DNA of 64,000 nt from Rana temporaria (taxonomy: Eukaryota; Chordata; Amphibia; Anura; Ranidae), in the NCBI RefSeq assembly GCF_905171775.1, contig NC_053495.1, forward strand, positions 105,133,409-105,197,408, read 5' to 3'. Below are positions 45,013 through 56,750 of this stretch, in pieces. How positions within the stretch are numbered: position 1 is the first letter of the stretch; each line of letters begins with the position of its first letter. The notes beneath the pieces are model-generated. The model worked only from the letters and a program-made list of their open reading frames with translations. It was not told the DNA's origin and made no database searches. The translations under genes were made by a program, and so were the position numbers.

Positions 45013-45360
45013 GTTGATGGAAAGCCAGTTACTGCTCTTCTAGATGCTGGTAGTGTTGTGACATTAGTCAAAGGTGATTTTATAAATCCTGTAAAGTTAC
45101 ACCCTAGCACTATTGTGGTTATTTGCATACATAGTGACACACTATTGTGGTTGAGATTGATACCCATTGGGGCATTGTGACACATTCAGTGGGGGTGGTA
45201 CCCTCACTGCTTCATGAAGCCTTGGTTGGGAGAGATTTTTCACACTTTTGGAGTTTGTGGGAAATCAATGAGGAGGAAGAGCTGAGATTCTTGTGCAACA
45301 TTGTTGGATCGAGATGGGCTCAGGCAAGTATTAGGGGGCCTGAGGGGGCTGCTGCATAAA
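45013..45360 (+). pseudogene. Gypsy/Gmr1-like protease fragment
   Basis: From the MITE junction the translation reads VDGKPVTALLDAGSVVTLVK, the retropepsin core with its flap-side hydrophobics. The catalytic triplet is DAG rather than D-S/T-G. After a one-base shift near 45150 it continues VGVVPSLLHEALVGRDFSHFWSLW, a typical end of the protease in Gmr1-like elements. It is the downstream continuation of the gag at 22.7-23.5 kb, separated by the hAT and MITE/piggyBac insertions. Reverse transcriptase and integrase are not found downstream. Confidence 0.75.
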
Positions 45361-45712
45361 GAAGTACTTTTAGCCTAATGCATAGAATGCATGCAAAAAC
45401 CTTCTGACTTTAGAACCACTTTAAGAACAATAAAAGTTGTAATCCATTTACTTATTATCTAGTTATAAAATGATAGCAAAAGTGAGGAACAATAAAAAGT
45501 AACCAAGGCTAGACAGTAGGATTAGGGAAGGTGTCTCTGCTGAAAATAGTGGAGGAACTCTGGGTTCTTCTTCTTGATATTGCACTAACAGTGGTGGTGG
45601 TGAAACTGCTTCTATAGTTGGCCACAGAGGTGCTCTATAATCTCTTTCTATGTGAATACGACCACTGCTGGTCATAGCTCTCTGTCAAAAATGAAAAAAA
45701 ATAAAACATTAC
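45361..45712. other. No gene seen
   Basis: Short AT-rich stretch after the protease fragment. A minus-strand frame of 70 codons at 45463-45675 shows nothing recognisable. Confidence 0.5.
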
Positions 45713-46949
45713 GGGCCAGATTCAGAAAGATCAGAGGATCTTTCTGCTGGTGTAACGTATCCCCGATACGTTACGCCGCTGTAACTTTGGGCGCTTAGTT
45801 CTGTATTCAGAAAGAACTTGTGCCCATATTTACGGTGGTGTAATGTATGTATTGCGGTGTAAGGCCGCATAATTCAAATGGGAATGTTGGGGGCGTGTAG
45901 TATTTAAATTTGTCTTGACCCAACGTTTTTTAAGGTTTTTTTAACGGCAATTTTTATTTTTGATCCCTGAACAAATTTGGACTGGAAAGACCTACATAAT
46001 CAAATACACATTTATGTAGAATGTAGGCCCATTGCTTTGTTTTGGGAAATCTAAAGGACGTTGCATTGAGATTGTGCCAGCTTTAATCAATGTATATGCC
46101 TAGCTATTTTTGTAGTTTTCGTTTTGGATAGGGTATGAAATGGGTAGAATTGCTGTTCCACTGGTTACATTGGTGTCACTGAGGCAGGAAGTGAGGGAAA
46201 AATCTTTAGCAGGTACTCAGATACTCAAACTCTTAAAGTTAACAGGCGTTCTAGCTTTCCACCACCCTACTAATAAAACTTTCCCAGTTTTAGAGATTTT
46301 CCCTCTTTCTAAGGCCTCGTACACACGACCGAGGAACTCGTCGGAAAAGACACATTGCTTTCCTCTACGAGTTCCTTGTTAGGCTTGTCGAGGAACTCGA
46401 CAAGCTTGCTTTGCGTACACATGCGCCGTCCACATGCGCCGTCTGTAAAATATCCCAGTGTGCATTGCTCTAAATGACGTCGCAAGGACGTCATTGGTTT
46501 CGACGTGAACGTAAATTACGTCCAGCCGTATTCGCAAACGACTTACGCAAACAACGTAACATTTTCTAAATTTGACGCGGGAACGACGGCAATACTTAAC
46601 ATAGGATACGCCGCACATACCCCTCATATAGCAGGGGTAACTTTACGCCGGAAAAAGCCGAACGCAAACAACGTAAAAAAAAAGCGCCGGGCGGTCGTTC
46701 GTTTCTGAATCGGCGTAAATCCTAATTTGCATATTCCTTGTGTAAAACATACAGAAACGCCACCTAGCGGCCAGCCAGAAAATGCAGCCAGAGATACGAC
46801 GGTGTAAGACACTTACAACTGTCGGATCTTAGGGATATCTATGCGTAACTGATTCTCTGAATCTGTCGCATAGATACGACCTCCCGCATTTAGAGATACG
46901 ACGGCGTATCAGGAAATACGTCGTCGTATCTCTTTTCTGAATCCAGCCC
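45713..46949. mobile_element. MITE of GGGCCAGATTC family, rearranged
   Basis: GGGCCAGATTCAGAAAGATC at the left and ATCTCTTTTCTGAATCCAGCCC at the right are the family ends. The right two thirds (46440-46949) match the interior of the copies at 17944 and 20645. Between ~45,930 and ~46,440 lies sequence not in the other copies. This includes a fragment with GGCCTCGTACACACGACCGA (from 46313) and CGAGGAACTCG repeats, an end of the GTACACAC-type MITE. So it is a composite of at least two insertions. Confidence 0.65.
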
Positions 46950-47479
46950 ATCCTGTTTAAAATGGAAAGTTTGGGCCCCTATGCATAAATAACAGTACAA
47001 AAAAAGATATACAATTAGGTTTGCCCCATTTCTTTAAATTGGTTACTTAGAATTAAAGAGGAGCTCCAGTTATTTTTGTGTTTATTAAAAGTCAGCAGCT
47101 AAAACGGTAGCTGCTGATCTTTAATAAACATACACTCAACTTTCCCAGGATCCAGCAATGTGCTCATCCAAGAGACGGTCTTCTCTCCCTGGCACCTGCA
47201 TTCCCTCAACTGTGGGCTCCCAGTTGTGATGGCATTTGGCTTCACAGGTGGTTGCACACTGTACTTGAGTGAGCCGAGCATTGTGAATGGTTCCGTAGTC
47301 TTCTGGGACCTGGGATGTCCCAGATGACTAAGGGGAGGGAGAGGATCTGGTTGGATTGCCTAGGCGATCTGAGTGGGAGTGGGAGCAGGCATCTGTCAAA
47401 ATCCACCCCCTCATAAAAAAAGTGCCATTTGAAAATGAAGAGGGAAGGCGGAACTTCTGCTTTTGGGTCCAGCTCCATT
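46950..47479. other. No gene seen
   Basis: No convincing ORF. CAGCAGCTAAAACGGTAGCTGCTG near 47,100 is a small hairpin. Confidence 0.5.
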
Positions 47480-48694
47480 TTAAAGGGGTTGTAAAGGTAA
47501 AAAAAAAAAATCCAAAATAGCTTCCTTTACCTTAGTGCAGTCCTCCTTCACTTACCTCATCCTTCGATTTAGCTTTTAAATGTCCTTATTTCTTCTGAGA
47601 AATCCTCACTTACTGTTCTTCTGTCTGTAACTCCACACAGTAATGCAAGGCTTTCTCCCTGGTGTGGAGTGTCGTGCTCGCCCCCTCCCTTGAGGGGGGA
47701 GGGGGCGAGCAGGAGAGTCAGGATGCCCACTACCACACAGCTCCTTTCTCTATCTGCAATGTAGAGAGCGTCCTGACTCTCCTGCTCACCCCCTCCCCCC
47801 TCAAGGGAGAGGGCGAGCACGACACTCCACACCAGGGAGAAAGCCTTGCATTACTGTGTGGAGTTACAGACAGAAAAACAGAAAGTGAGAATTTCTCAGA
47901 AGAAAAAAGGACATTTTTTTTTTCAAATAACAGTTTTTATTTATATAAGGTAGTTCACAATTTGTAGTAAAACACAGACAGTGCAAAGAAAAAAAGAAAA
48001 AAGATCAATGCAGACAAGTATCAAGGAGTATAAACAAAATTCCCACCTGTAGTGACCGCAGGATGGGAGAAACCATTAGTCAATGGGACTAAACCAAAAA
48101 GACTAGCTCCTTTTGTGTCTATGTCAGTAAACATAGCGTAGCCTGCTGTATTCTACAGTTTAGTGTCGCATGTGACCACATAACAATAGTCTATGAGAGA
48201 AAAAGAGAAGAGGGAACTGAGAAAGGGAGGGAAAGGAAGAAAGAAAGTATAGAACGAAAATAGGGTTAAGGTTACCGTGTCTGCTCCCGTGTCCGCTCCT
48301 GGGGTGTCCTCCTGCCGATGCCACTCCTCCCAGACCTCGTTGTGGGTGTCCAGGCCATCATGTATCCTGGCTGTCATCCTCTCCATCAGCTCCACGTCTT
48401 TGACCCTGGCGTACAAGGCTTCCTGAGATGGGGGCGTAGATTTCTTCCAATTAAGGGCTATCAGGCATCTAGCTGCCGTTAAGATATGCCGAAGCAGCTT
48501 TTTGTAAGGCTTAGCAAGTTTTGGCTGAGAGATACCTAGCAGGAACAATTTAGGGGTCAGGGGAATTGGCGTCTCAAAGAGATGAGAAAAAAGGACATTT
48601 AAAAGCAAAATCAAAGGATGAGGCAAGTGATGGAGGACTGCACTAAGGTAAAGGAAGCCATTTAGGAAAAAAATGACCTTTACAACCCATTTAA
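47480..48694. mobile_element. T2-like palindromic MITE split by LINE fragment
   Basis: TTAAAGGGGTTGTAAAGGTA at 47480 mirrors the GACCTTTACAACCCATTTAA end at 48694, with TTAA at both termini. The arms contain GGTGTGGAGTGTCGTGCTCG and its complement, and pair over about 250 bp. The TTAAAGGGG terminus fits the TTAAAGGRR rule for T2-type MITEs. A 5'-truncated LINE lies in the right arm. Confidence 0.88.
47917..48584 (-). mobile_element. 5'-truncated L1/Tx1-type LINE fragment
   Basis: The insertion is flanked by the 16-bp duplication AGAAAAAAGGACATTT (47901-47916, 48585-48600). On the minus strand it encodes the last ~100 residues of an ORF2 (KPYKKLLRHILTAARCLI, then LNWKKSTPPSQEAL), comparable with LTRHLLNAAKTLIPLHWK in LINE B. 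A short 3' UTR follows and an A-rich tail (T run at 47914). Truncation at the 5' end is the usual outcome of incomplete reverse transcription. Confidence 0.88.
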
Positions 48695-49470
48695 GCTTTG
48701 GGGTAATTTTTTTTCTTGAATTAGCACAATAATATCAGAAGAAAGATGCACAAACAGAATTTAACCAATTTATTACAAAAAAAGACCTATCAAACACAGT
48801 TAAGTATTCTTCTTCTCTTGGCCATTACTTTCAAGCATCAGGTTGTGGTTTCATATAAAGAATTACAAGAAAGGATAGCTGAACCTAAAATGTGAAGTGA
48901 AAAACAATGTGAGAATCTACAATAAAATAACATAAAAAAGGACCCTTCCCCCCCAAAAAGGTAACACAAAATACACACTAGACACAACAAAAATGTATAA
49001 CAAAACATGATAACTGTAAATATGAAAACAAAACATTGGGACATTTGTAAAAGTTTTTCTATGGGAAAAAAGATCACATTTTAAGAGGAGTTCAAGGTTT
49101 GGTCTGAGCACAAGCTTGGATCAAACTTTGGGTATTCAGGGGGGTCCTTACAACACTAGGCTTTTAGCTTTTTTAGTGGGAGCATTTCTCCTGCTACTAC
49201 CTACTGTATGACAGATTCATTTATATCATTGGTTGATAAGAAAGTAGAATGTGCCAGCACCTGCCATGTTATTGGCAATGCGTAACATTACCTAGCCCCA
49301 TATATTTACTCTGTGAGAATTTCCATGTGAACAAAGGGGCCAAGATAGTGTGATATTACTGACCAAAATAGGGCCGCATGACCACATTTTGTTAATGACA
49401 TTGACCAACTATGACTGTGGCCATATTTTGTAACTGATGTAACACTGGAGACCCACCCCTTGTTTACTTT
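48695..49470. other. No gene seen
   Basis: AT-rich sequence with only short, unrecognised open frames on both strands. Confidence 0.5.
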
Positions 49471-49473
49471 TAG

Positions 49474-50060
49474 TGCTGAGTAGGGACACCCCCCCCCCCC
49501 GGTTCGATTCACATCCAGAACATAAGAACGGCCCGGAAGTTTGCATAAACATTCGAAAACCGTTAAAGTCTATGGGACTCAAACGTGAGAAATCAAACGT
49601 GCACATTTTAAAGGCTAATATGCAAGTTATTGTCCTACAAAGGGTTTGAGGACCCGGGTCCTGCCCCAGGGAGCAGCGATTTTAATTATGCTTAAAGTGA
49701 AAAAATAAAAGTGAAATATTCTTTTAAATATCATACCTGGGGGTGTCTATAGTATGCCTGTAAAGTGGCGGGTGTTTCCCTGCACAAAATGACATTTTCT
49801 GAAGGTATAAAAGTAATTTAAAACTGCTTGCGGCTGTAATATAATGTCAGGTCCTGGGAATATGGATGAAAATTATTGAGAAAAACAGCATGGGTAACCC
49901 CCCAGCCCATTACCAGGCCCTTTGGGTCTTGTATGGATATTAAGGTGAACCCTGCACCCAAATTAAAAAAAAGAAAAGGCGTGGGGCCCCCAGGCCCTAC
50001 TGTATATACTCTGAACAGCAGTATACAAGTGGTCCAAACAAAACAGGGACTGCAGGTTTG
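49474..50060. mobile_element. Half of a GTTCGG-ended hAT-like element
   Basis: Starting near TAGGGACACCCCC, the sequence continues GGTTCGATTCACATCC, then GTTAAAGTCTATGGGACTC and ATGCAAGTTATTGTCCTA. All of these recur, inverted, at 54,000-54,185. The part from ~49,675 on matches 52,150-52,480 in the same orientation. It is a one-sided, degenerate copy of the element at 52,130-54,185. Confidence 0.6.
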
Positions 50061-50340
50061 TTCTTAAGTTGAATCTATTTGTAATTTAGAACAGGTACAT
50101 TTTGCAACCCCTCACAGGTAATCTAGTTGAGCGCAGGAACAAGCCCTGCTGCGAAATATTACAGCAACAAATTGCATTACACGCCCCTGTTAAACAGGGG
50201 CAGAAAAATTGGGCCACTGGTGGTGGTGCCCAGTACCAAAAATGTTCTTAGAAGCTACAGTATCAACATGAACATTGAGGAGGAATAGAATAGTCACTCA
50301 GCATAACAGGATAGTCACTCAGCATCAGCATAGGCAGCCT
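50061..50340. other. No gene seen
   Basis: Short stretch with CATAACAGGATAGTCACTCAG duplicated in tandem near 50,300; nothing else recognised. Confidence 0.45.
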
Positions 50341-50580
50341 TTAACCACTTGCTTACTGGGCACATATACCCCCTTCCTGTCCAGGCAATATTTCAGATTT
50401 CAGCACTGCGTCGCTTTAAATTAAAATTGGGCAGTCGTGCGACGTGCCTCCCAAACAAAATTGATGTCCTTTTTTTCCCACAAATAGAGCTTTATTTTGG
50501 TGGTATTTGATCACATCTACGGTTTTTATTTTTTTGCGCTATAAACAAAAAAAGAGCAACAATTTTGAAAAAAAAAACAC
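50341..50580. mobile_element. piggyBac-related end fragment
   Basis: TTAACCACTTGCTTACTGGG, then CAAATAGAGCTTTATTTTGG and TGGTATTTGATCACATCTAC, are the reverse complement of features near the right end of the piggyBac at 44,470-44,649. The opposite end is not found, so it is truncated or interrupted by the following MITE sequence. Confidence 0.6.
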
Positions 50581-50884
50581 AATGGGCCAGATCCACGTAG
50601 CAGATCGTAATTTTAGAAAAATAAGGAAAAATCTGCGCTAACTCTAAATATGTGAAATAAGCTGCTACATACAAACAAACAAAGCCAATGAAATATTGAA
50701 CAAAAAATGTAGCGCTAAAAAGCTCGAAAGAGAACAATATGAGGTTCCATGTGAGGTAACAGCATTAATGGTATATGTGCACATGAAGAGGAATACCAAA
50801 CATTAAATAAAATTAGGTAACCAAGAGGAAAAAAAATGTTCTCATGTGATAAAATGTGGCAAAGTCTCTAATCAAAGCATTAAT
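50581..50884. other. Unassigned, MITE end at left
   Basis: It begins with GGGCCAGATCCACGTAGCAG, one end of the GGCCAGATCC family, then changes to AT-rich sequence that continues on the other side of the MITE at 51,577. No ORF. Confidence 0.4.
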
Positions 50885-51576
50885 GGCCAGATCCACAGCC
50901 AGCCGCCGTAACTTAAATATTCCCATTTAAGTTACACTGCCGCAAAATTTCTACCTAAGTGCCCGATCCACAAAGCACTTACCTAGAAATTTTCGGCTGT
51001 GTAACTTAAATCCGGCCGGCGCAAGGCGTTCCTATTCAAATGGGGCGAGTCCCATTTAAATTAGGCGCGCTCCCGCGCCGGACGTACTGCGCATGCTCAC
51101 GACGTCATTTTCCCGGTGTGCTTTGCGCGGTTTTACGTTGCGCCGGGTTTTGAGAATCGCAACGGGCGTAAAAAAAAAATACGAGTTGCGGCGAAAAAAT
51201 TTTTTTTTTAAAAAAAGACGGCGACGCGAGATAGAAGGGTCTACTTTTACAAGGCCTAAACAGTTTAGGCCTTGTAAAAGCAGCCCTAATTTTGCGTTTG
51301 CAAACTAATACTTACGGAGAAAAAACGAAGCGTAAAAGCTTTGTGGATCTCCGTAAGTGCTAATTTGCATACCCGAATCGGCATTTCGACGAGAAATGCC
51401 CCCAGCGGCGGCCGAGGTACTGCATCCTAAGATCCGACAGTGTAAGTCCCTTACACATGTCGGATCTTCTCCCTATCTATTGGAAACTGATTCTGTGGAT
51501 CAGTTCCAAAGATAGAAACAGGGATACGACGGCGTATCAGTAGATACGCCATCATATCCCTTTTGTGGATCTGGCC
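50885..51576. mobile_element. MITE, GGCCAGATCCACA family
   Basis: GGCCAGATCCACAGCCAG at the left and CCCTTTTGTGGATCTGGCC at the right are inverted. The interior carries the family's GGCGCGCTCCCGCGCCGG, ACGACGTCATTTTCCC and GGATACGACGGCGTATCA words. A second hairpin, AAGGCCTAAACAGTTTAGGCCTT, lies at ~51,252. Non-coding. Confidence 0.78.
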
Positions 51577-52129
51577 CCAAGTGAATAGTCTCTAGCTGAA
51601 GCATCAGGTGGACTTCAATGGAAAAATGAGAGCAATACATGCAGTAGACTGTTGTCCAATGATTTGAATAAGACAGGTGATCAAGTTGTCTGTAGGGATC
51701 TATGGGAATCACAATCACATCAGGTGTAAGGAAAGTGTAAACACGCTTACCAGATGGGTTGGACTCTACTACTATACAGCAAAGAGTCAATCAGGCGTTG
51801 TGGTCTTTGGGGACAGGGACCACTGAAACCGGAAAAGGACCGTTGTTGTAGTGGAAACTCCAGCTGGTATGGACTCCAGAAACAAACGATACTCAGACAA
51901 CGTGTTGCGTAGTCACCACGGATTCCTAGGTGTAACCCTCAGGCCTTGTATCCAGGGGTACAGGAGTAGATGTAACTGAACCTCCAGTGGAACCATGGAG
52001 TAAATAAAAATGGAAAAAGGGGCTCCAATAGTGCAGGTCAATTAAACCAGGAAGGGTTACTATTAAAAGTCATACATATAAAAAAATGGCAAAAATAAAA
52101 GTGATCACATAAAAGCAATATGGGGTGCA
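51577..52129. other. Unassigned repeat-like sequence
   Basis: No ORF. The stretch resembles in style the pseudo-LTR or UTR of a retroelement and continues the sequence left of the MITE at 50,885, but I cannot name it. Confidence 0.4.
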
Positions 52130-54185
52130 CAATGGCAATACCCACAGGAGCAGTGAATTTAATAATGCTAAAAGTGAAACAATAAAAGTGTAATATTACT
52201 TTAAATTTCGTACCTGGGGGGGTGTAAAGTCAGCATGTGAAAAAGCGCATGTTTCCCGTACATAGAATTGTCCCTGCACAAAGTGTCATTTCTGAAAGAA
52301 AAAAAGGCATTTAAAACCGGCTTTGCGGCTCTAATGAATTGTCGGCTCTGGAAATTCAGAGATGATTCATTCATAAAAAATAAAAATAAAAAAGCTGGGG
52401 GTCCCCCCAAATTCCATTAACAGGCCCTTCAGGTCTGATATGGATATTAAGGGGAACCCTGCCGTCAATTTAAAAAAAAATTACGTTGGGTTTCCCCCAA
52501 ATATCCATACCAGACCCTTCAGGTCTGGTGTGGATTTTAAGGGGAACTCCACCCCAAATAAAAAAAAAATGGCGTGGAGTTCCCCCAAAAATCCACACCA
52601 GACCCTTATCCGAGCACATTAACCTGGCCGGCCGCAGAAAAGATGGGGGGACAGAGTGCGGCCCCCCCTCTCCTGTACCGCACCAGGCCACATGCCCTCA
52701 ACATGGGGAGGATGTCCCCATGTTGATGGGGGACAAGGGCCTCATCCCCACAACCCTTGCCCGGTGGTTGTGGGGGTCTGCGGGCGGGGGGCTTATCAGA
52801 ATCTGGAAGACCCCTTTAACAAAGGGGACCCCCAGATCCCGGTCTTTCCTGGGCTTTCCCAGTGACGTACGAGGGTGCGTCAGAGGGGGCGGGGTCACGT
52901 GACGGGTGGCCGCTTCCCCTATATAAGAAATGTCACAGCTCCAGCGTGTCATTCCGCTGGGCTGTGTCCAGCGGAGAGAGGAGCCCGCCTGCTGTGCTCT
53001 GGACGGATGGATCTTCTCATCGCTGGACCAGACCGCTGATCACCCGTCGCTGGAGAGATCATCCGTCGCTGGATAGAAGACAACGTTGGAGCGGGGGGCC
53101 GGGCCGAGAGTGGATTCACATCGCTGGATTATTATTTTTTTTTTATTAATAAAGGATTTTTTTCTACGGTGTCGGTGTGTTTTTTTTAACTATTTACACT
53201 TCCTTCGTGAAATGGTAGAGGTACAGTGTACCCCATTACCAATTCACATAGGGGGGCAGGATCTGGGGGTCCCCTTTGTTAAAGGTGTCTTCCAGATTCT
53301 GATAAGCCCCCCGCCCGCAGACCCCCACAACCACCGGGCAAGGGTTGTGGGGATGATGCCCTTGTCCCCATCAACACGGGGACATCCTCCCCATGTTGAG
53401 GGCATGTAGCCTGGTGCGGTTCAGGAGAGGGGGGGCGCACTCTGTCCCCCCCTCTTTTCTGCGGTCGGCCAGGTTAACGTGCTCGCATAAGGGTCTGGTG
53501 TGGATTTTTGGGGGAACTCCACGGCATTTTTTTTTTAAATTTGGGGGTGGAGTTCCCCTTAAAATCCATACCAGACCTGAAGGGTCTAGTATGGATATTT
53601 GGGGGGAACCCCACGTCATTTTTTTTTTTAAATTGACGGCGGGGTTCCCCTTAATATCCATATCAGACCTGAAGGGCCTGTTAATGGAATTTGGGGGAGT
53701 CCCCAGCTTTTTTATTTTTATTTTTTATGAATGAATCATCTCTGTAATTCCCAGAGCTGACAATTCATTAGAGCCGCAAAGCCGGTTTTAAATGCCTTTT
53801 TTTCTTTCAGAAATGACACTTTGTGCAGGGACAGTTCTATGTACGGGAAACATGCGCTTTTTCACATGCTGACTTTACACCCCCCCTAGGTACGAAATTT
53901 AAAGTAATATTTCACTTTTAGCATTATTAAATTCACTGCTCCTGAAAAAACGGCCGTTTTTAAAACTTTTTTTTGCATTGATACATGTTTCCTGGGACAT
54001 GACCCAGGTCCCCAAACACTTTTTAGGACAATAACTTGCATATTAGCCTTTAAAATTCACACTTTAGATTTCAAATGTTCGAGTCCCATAGACTTTAACG
54101 GGGTTCTAAAGTTCACACGAACAATTGGTGTGTTCGCAAGTTCTGATGCGAACCGAACAGGGGGTGTTCGGCTCATCCTTAGCAG
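52130..54185. mobile_element. Large palindromic hAT-like element
   Basis: From GCAGTGAATTTAATAATGCT at 52,152 the sequence is mirrored by AGCATTATTAAATTCACTGC at ~53,940. The arms are about 700 bp (including CAGACCCTTCAGGTCTGG and GGTTGTGGGGGTCTGCGGGC) and the centre is near 53,047. The right end continues to GAACAGGGGGTGTTCGGCTC, a hAT-type terminus; the left terminus is not clear. Open frames across the arms mirror each other and are not genes. The inner arms match those of the element at 54,637. Confidence 0.75.
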
Positions 54186-54628
54186 GCAAATACATTGTGA
54201 ATCATGTACTTGCCTCGCTATCTTACGGCGGCGTAGCCTAAATGCCAAAAGCTACGCCGCCGCAAGTATGCGCTCGCCATCCTGAATCTAGGTAATTGAG
54301 TTCTGAGTGTGGGCAATGTATGTGAAGATCTGTCAGCTATGCATTGACAAACCACATTTTAAAGCAAAGTTAGCATGGTAAACGGTAATTATTTTTTTAA
54401 GCACATGTTGACTTAACATAAAAAAGTACTAATAAAATAAATATACATGTAGAAAACAAAAACAATTTAGAAAATCTAAACCAAAAAAAGCATTAATAGA
54501 AAGTGGAGTAGAAGCTGGCTATGCCAGACTAAGTAGCTGGAAAACTATAATAATTCTGGTTTTGGCTCACTAGTGGAACACATGCTGGGTTCCTTATTAA
54601 ATTCTCATGTGGGTAACAGTGGTTTTAG
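54186..54628. other. No gene seen
   Basis: The first ~110 bp contain a CTACGCCGCCGCAAG / CTTACGGCGGCGTAG hairpin, probably a MITE end. The rest is AT-rich and featureless. Confidence 0.5.
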
Positions 54629-54636
54629 ATTAGCAC

Positions 54637-56586
54637 TAGAGTTGAGAGGACACCTGGATGTTCGGGTTCGGACGCGAACCCGAACTCTGAACCCCATTGA
54701 AGTCAATAGGACACGGACTTTAGTATATATATAAAAAAAAAAATGCGCGGAGGTCCCCCCAAATTCAATAACCAGAACCTTTAGGTCTGGTATTGATATT
54801 AAGGGGAACCCCGCTATCAATTTTTTTTTTAAAATGACGTAGGGTTACCCCTAAATATCCATAACCAGACCCTTCAGGTCTGGTGTGGATTTTAAGGGGA
54901 ACTCCACCCCAAATTTAAAAAAAAAATGGCATGGAGTTCCCCCTAAAATCCACACCAGACCCCTTATCCGAGCACGTTGACCTGGCCGGCCACAGAAAAG
55001 AGGGGGGGACAGAGTGTGCCCCCCCTCTCCTGAACCACACCAGGCTACATGCCCTTAACATTGGGAGGGTGCTTTGGGGTGCCCCCCAAAGCACCTTGTC
55101 CCCATGTTGATGGGGACAAGGGTCTCATCCCCACAACCCTTGCCCGGTGGTTGTGGGGGTATGCGGGCAGGGGGCTTATCAGAATCTGGAAGACCCCTTT
55201 AAAGGGGACCCCCAGATCCTGCCCCCCCCCTGTGTGAAATGGTAATGGGGTACACTGTACCCCTACCATTTCACGAAGGAAGTGTAAATAGTAGTTTTCA
55301 GAAAAAAAACACACACACCGTAGAACAAATTACTTTATCAATTAAACCAAATAAAAATCCAGCGGTGAAAATAGACGATCAATGCTGCTCGCTGCTCCAT
55401 CGTTGTCTCTATCCAGCTTCGGGTGATCTCTCCAGCGACGGGTGATGTCTCCAGCGACAGGTGATGTCTCCAGCGATTGGTCCAGCGATGAGAACATCCA
55501 TCCATTCAGAGCACAGCTCAGCGAATGCCGCGCGATGCTTTGACGTTTCTTTTATAGGAGAGGCGGGCCACGCGTCACGTGACCTCTCATGCACACTCTG
55601 CTACGTCACTGGGACAGCCCTTGCGTCAGAGCGGGACGGGGGTCACGTGACGCGTGGGCCTCCTCCCCTATAAAAGAAACGTCAAAGCATCGGCGCATCA
55701 TTCGCTAAGCTGTGCTCTGAATGGATGGATGTTCTCATCGCTGGAACAATCGCTGGAGACATCACCTGTCGCTGGAGAGATCACCCGACGCTGGATAGAG
55801 ACAACGATGGAGCAGCGAGCAGCATCGATCGTCTATTTTCACCGCTGGATTTTTATTTGGTTTAATTAATAAAGTAATTTGTTCTATGGTGTGTGTGTTT
55901 TTTTTCTGAAAACTACTATTTACACTTCCTTCGTGAAATGGTAGGGGTACAGTGTACCCCATTACCATTTCACACAGGGGGGGCAGGATCTGGGGGTCCC
56001 CTTTGTTAAAGGAGTCTTCCAGATTCTGATAAGCCCCCTGCCCGCATACCCCCACAACCACCGGGCAAGGGTTGTGGGGATGAGACCCTTGTCCCCATCA
56101 ACATTGGGACAAGGTGCTTTGGGGGGCACCCCAAAGCACCCTCCCAATGTTGAGGGCATGTGGCCTGGTGCGGTTCAGGAGAGTGGGGGGCCGCACTCTG
56201 TCCCCCCCTCTTTTCTACGGCCGGACAGGTCAACATGCTCGGATAAGGGGTCTGGTGTGGATTTTAGGGGGAACTCCACACCATTTATTTTTTTTAAATT
56301 TGGGGTGGAGTTCCCCTTAAAATCCACACCAGACCTGAAGGGTCTGGTTATGGATATTTAGGGGGAACCCTACGTCATTTTTTTTTAAATTGACAGCGGG
56401 GTTCCCCTTAATATCCATACCAGACCTAAAGGGTCTGGTTATTGAATTTGGGGGACCTCCGCACATTTTTTTCCCGAACTCCGGACCCGGACCCGAACTT
56501 TCAGCAATTATTCGGGTTCGGGTTTCGGGAAAAACCCAAAGTCCGTACCGAACCCAAACTTTACAGTTCGGGTTCGCTCAACTCTA
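54637..56586. mobile_element. 1.95-kb palindromic hAT element
   Basis: The ends TAGAGTTGAG...GTTCGGGTTCGG and CGGGTTCGCTCAACTCTA are inverted. They are flanked by a perfect 8-bp duplication, ATTAGCAC (54629-54636 and 56587-56594), which fits hAT. Both arms (~900 bp) contain CCAGACCCTTCAGGTCTGG-type subrepeats and GATGTCTCCAGCGAC repeats; the centre is near 55,612. There is no transposase frame, so it is non-autonomous. Confidence 0.9.
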
Positions 56587-56594
56587 ATTAGCAC

Positions 56595-56750
56595 CGTTTG
56601 AAACACACACTGGCCATAGCAATTATATGGTTTCCTGAGTATTGCATTAGCCAGTACTAAATGAGTATTCATTTGTATGTGCAAAAACAGTGGTGTTATC
56701 AACTAATAACCTTCTCAACATACGGAGACAAGCAATTGCAGCACTTACAA
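56595..56750. other. No gene seen
   Basis: Short unique stretch between two MITEs. Confidence 0.5.

Noticed and set aside
52440..53735. Frames of 95-138 codons on both strands
   Set aside because: They mirror each other across the palindrome arms and have no recognisable domain.
49474..54185. One element spanning both GTTCGG-type ends
   Set aside because: The bases outside the two ends do not match as an 8-bp duplication, and internal order is direct rather than a single unit. They are better read as two copies.
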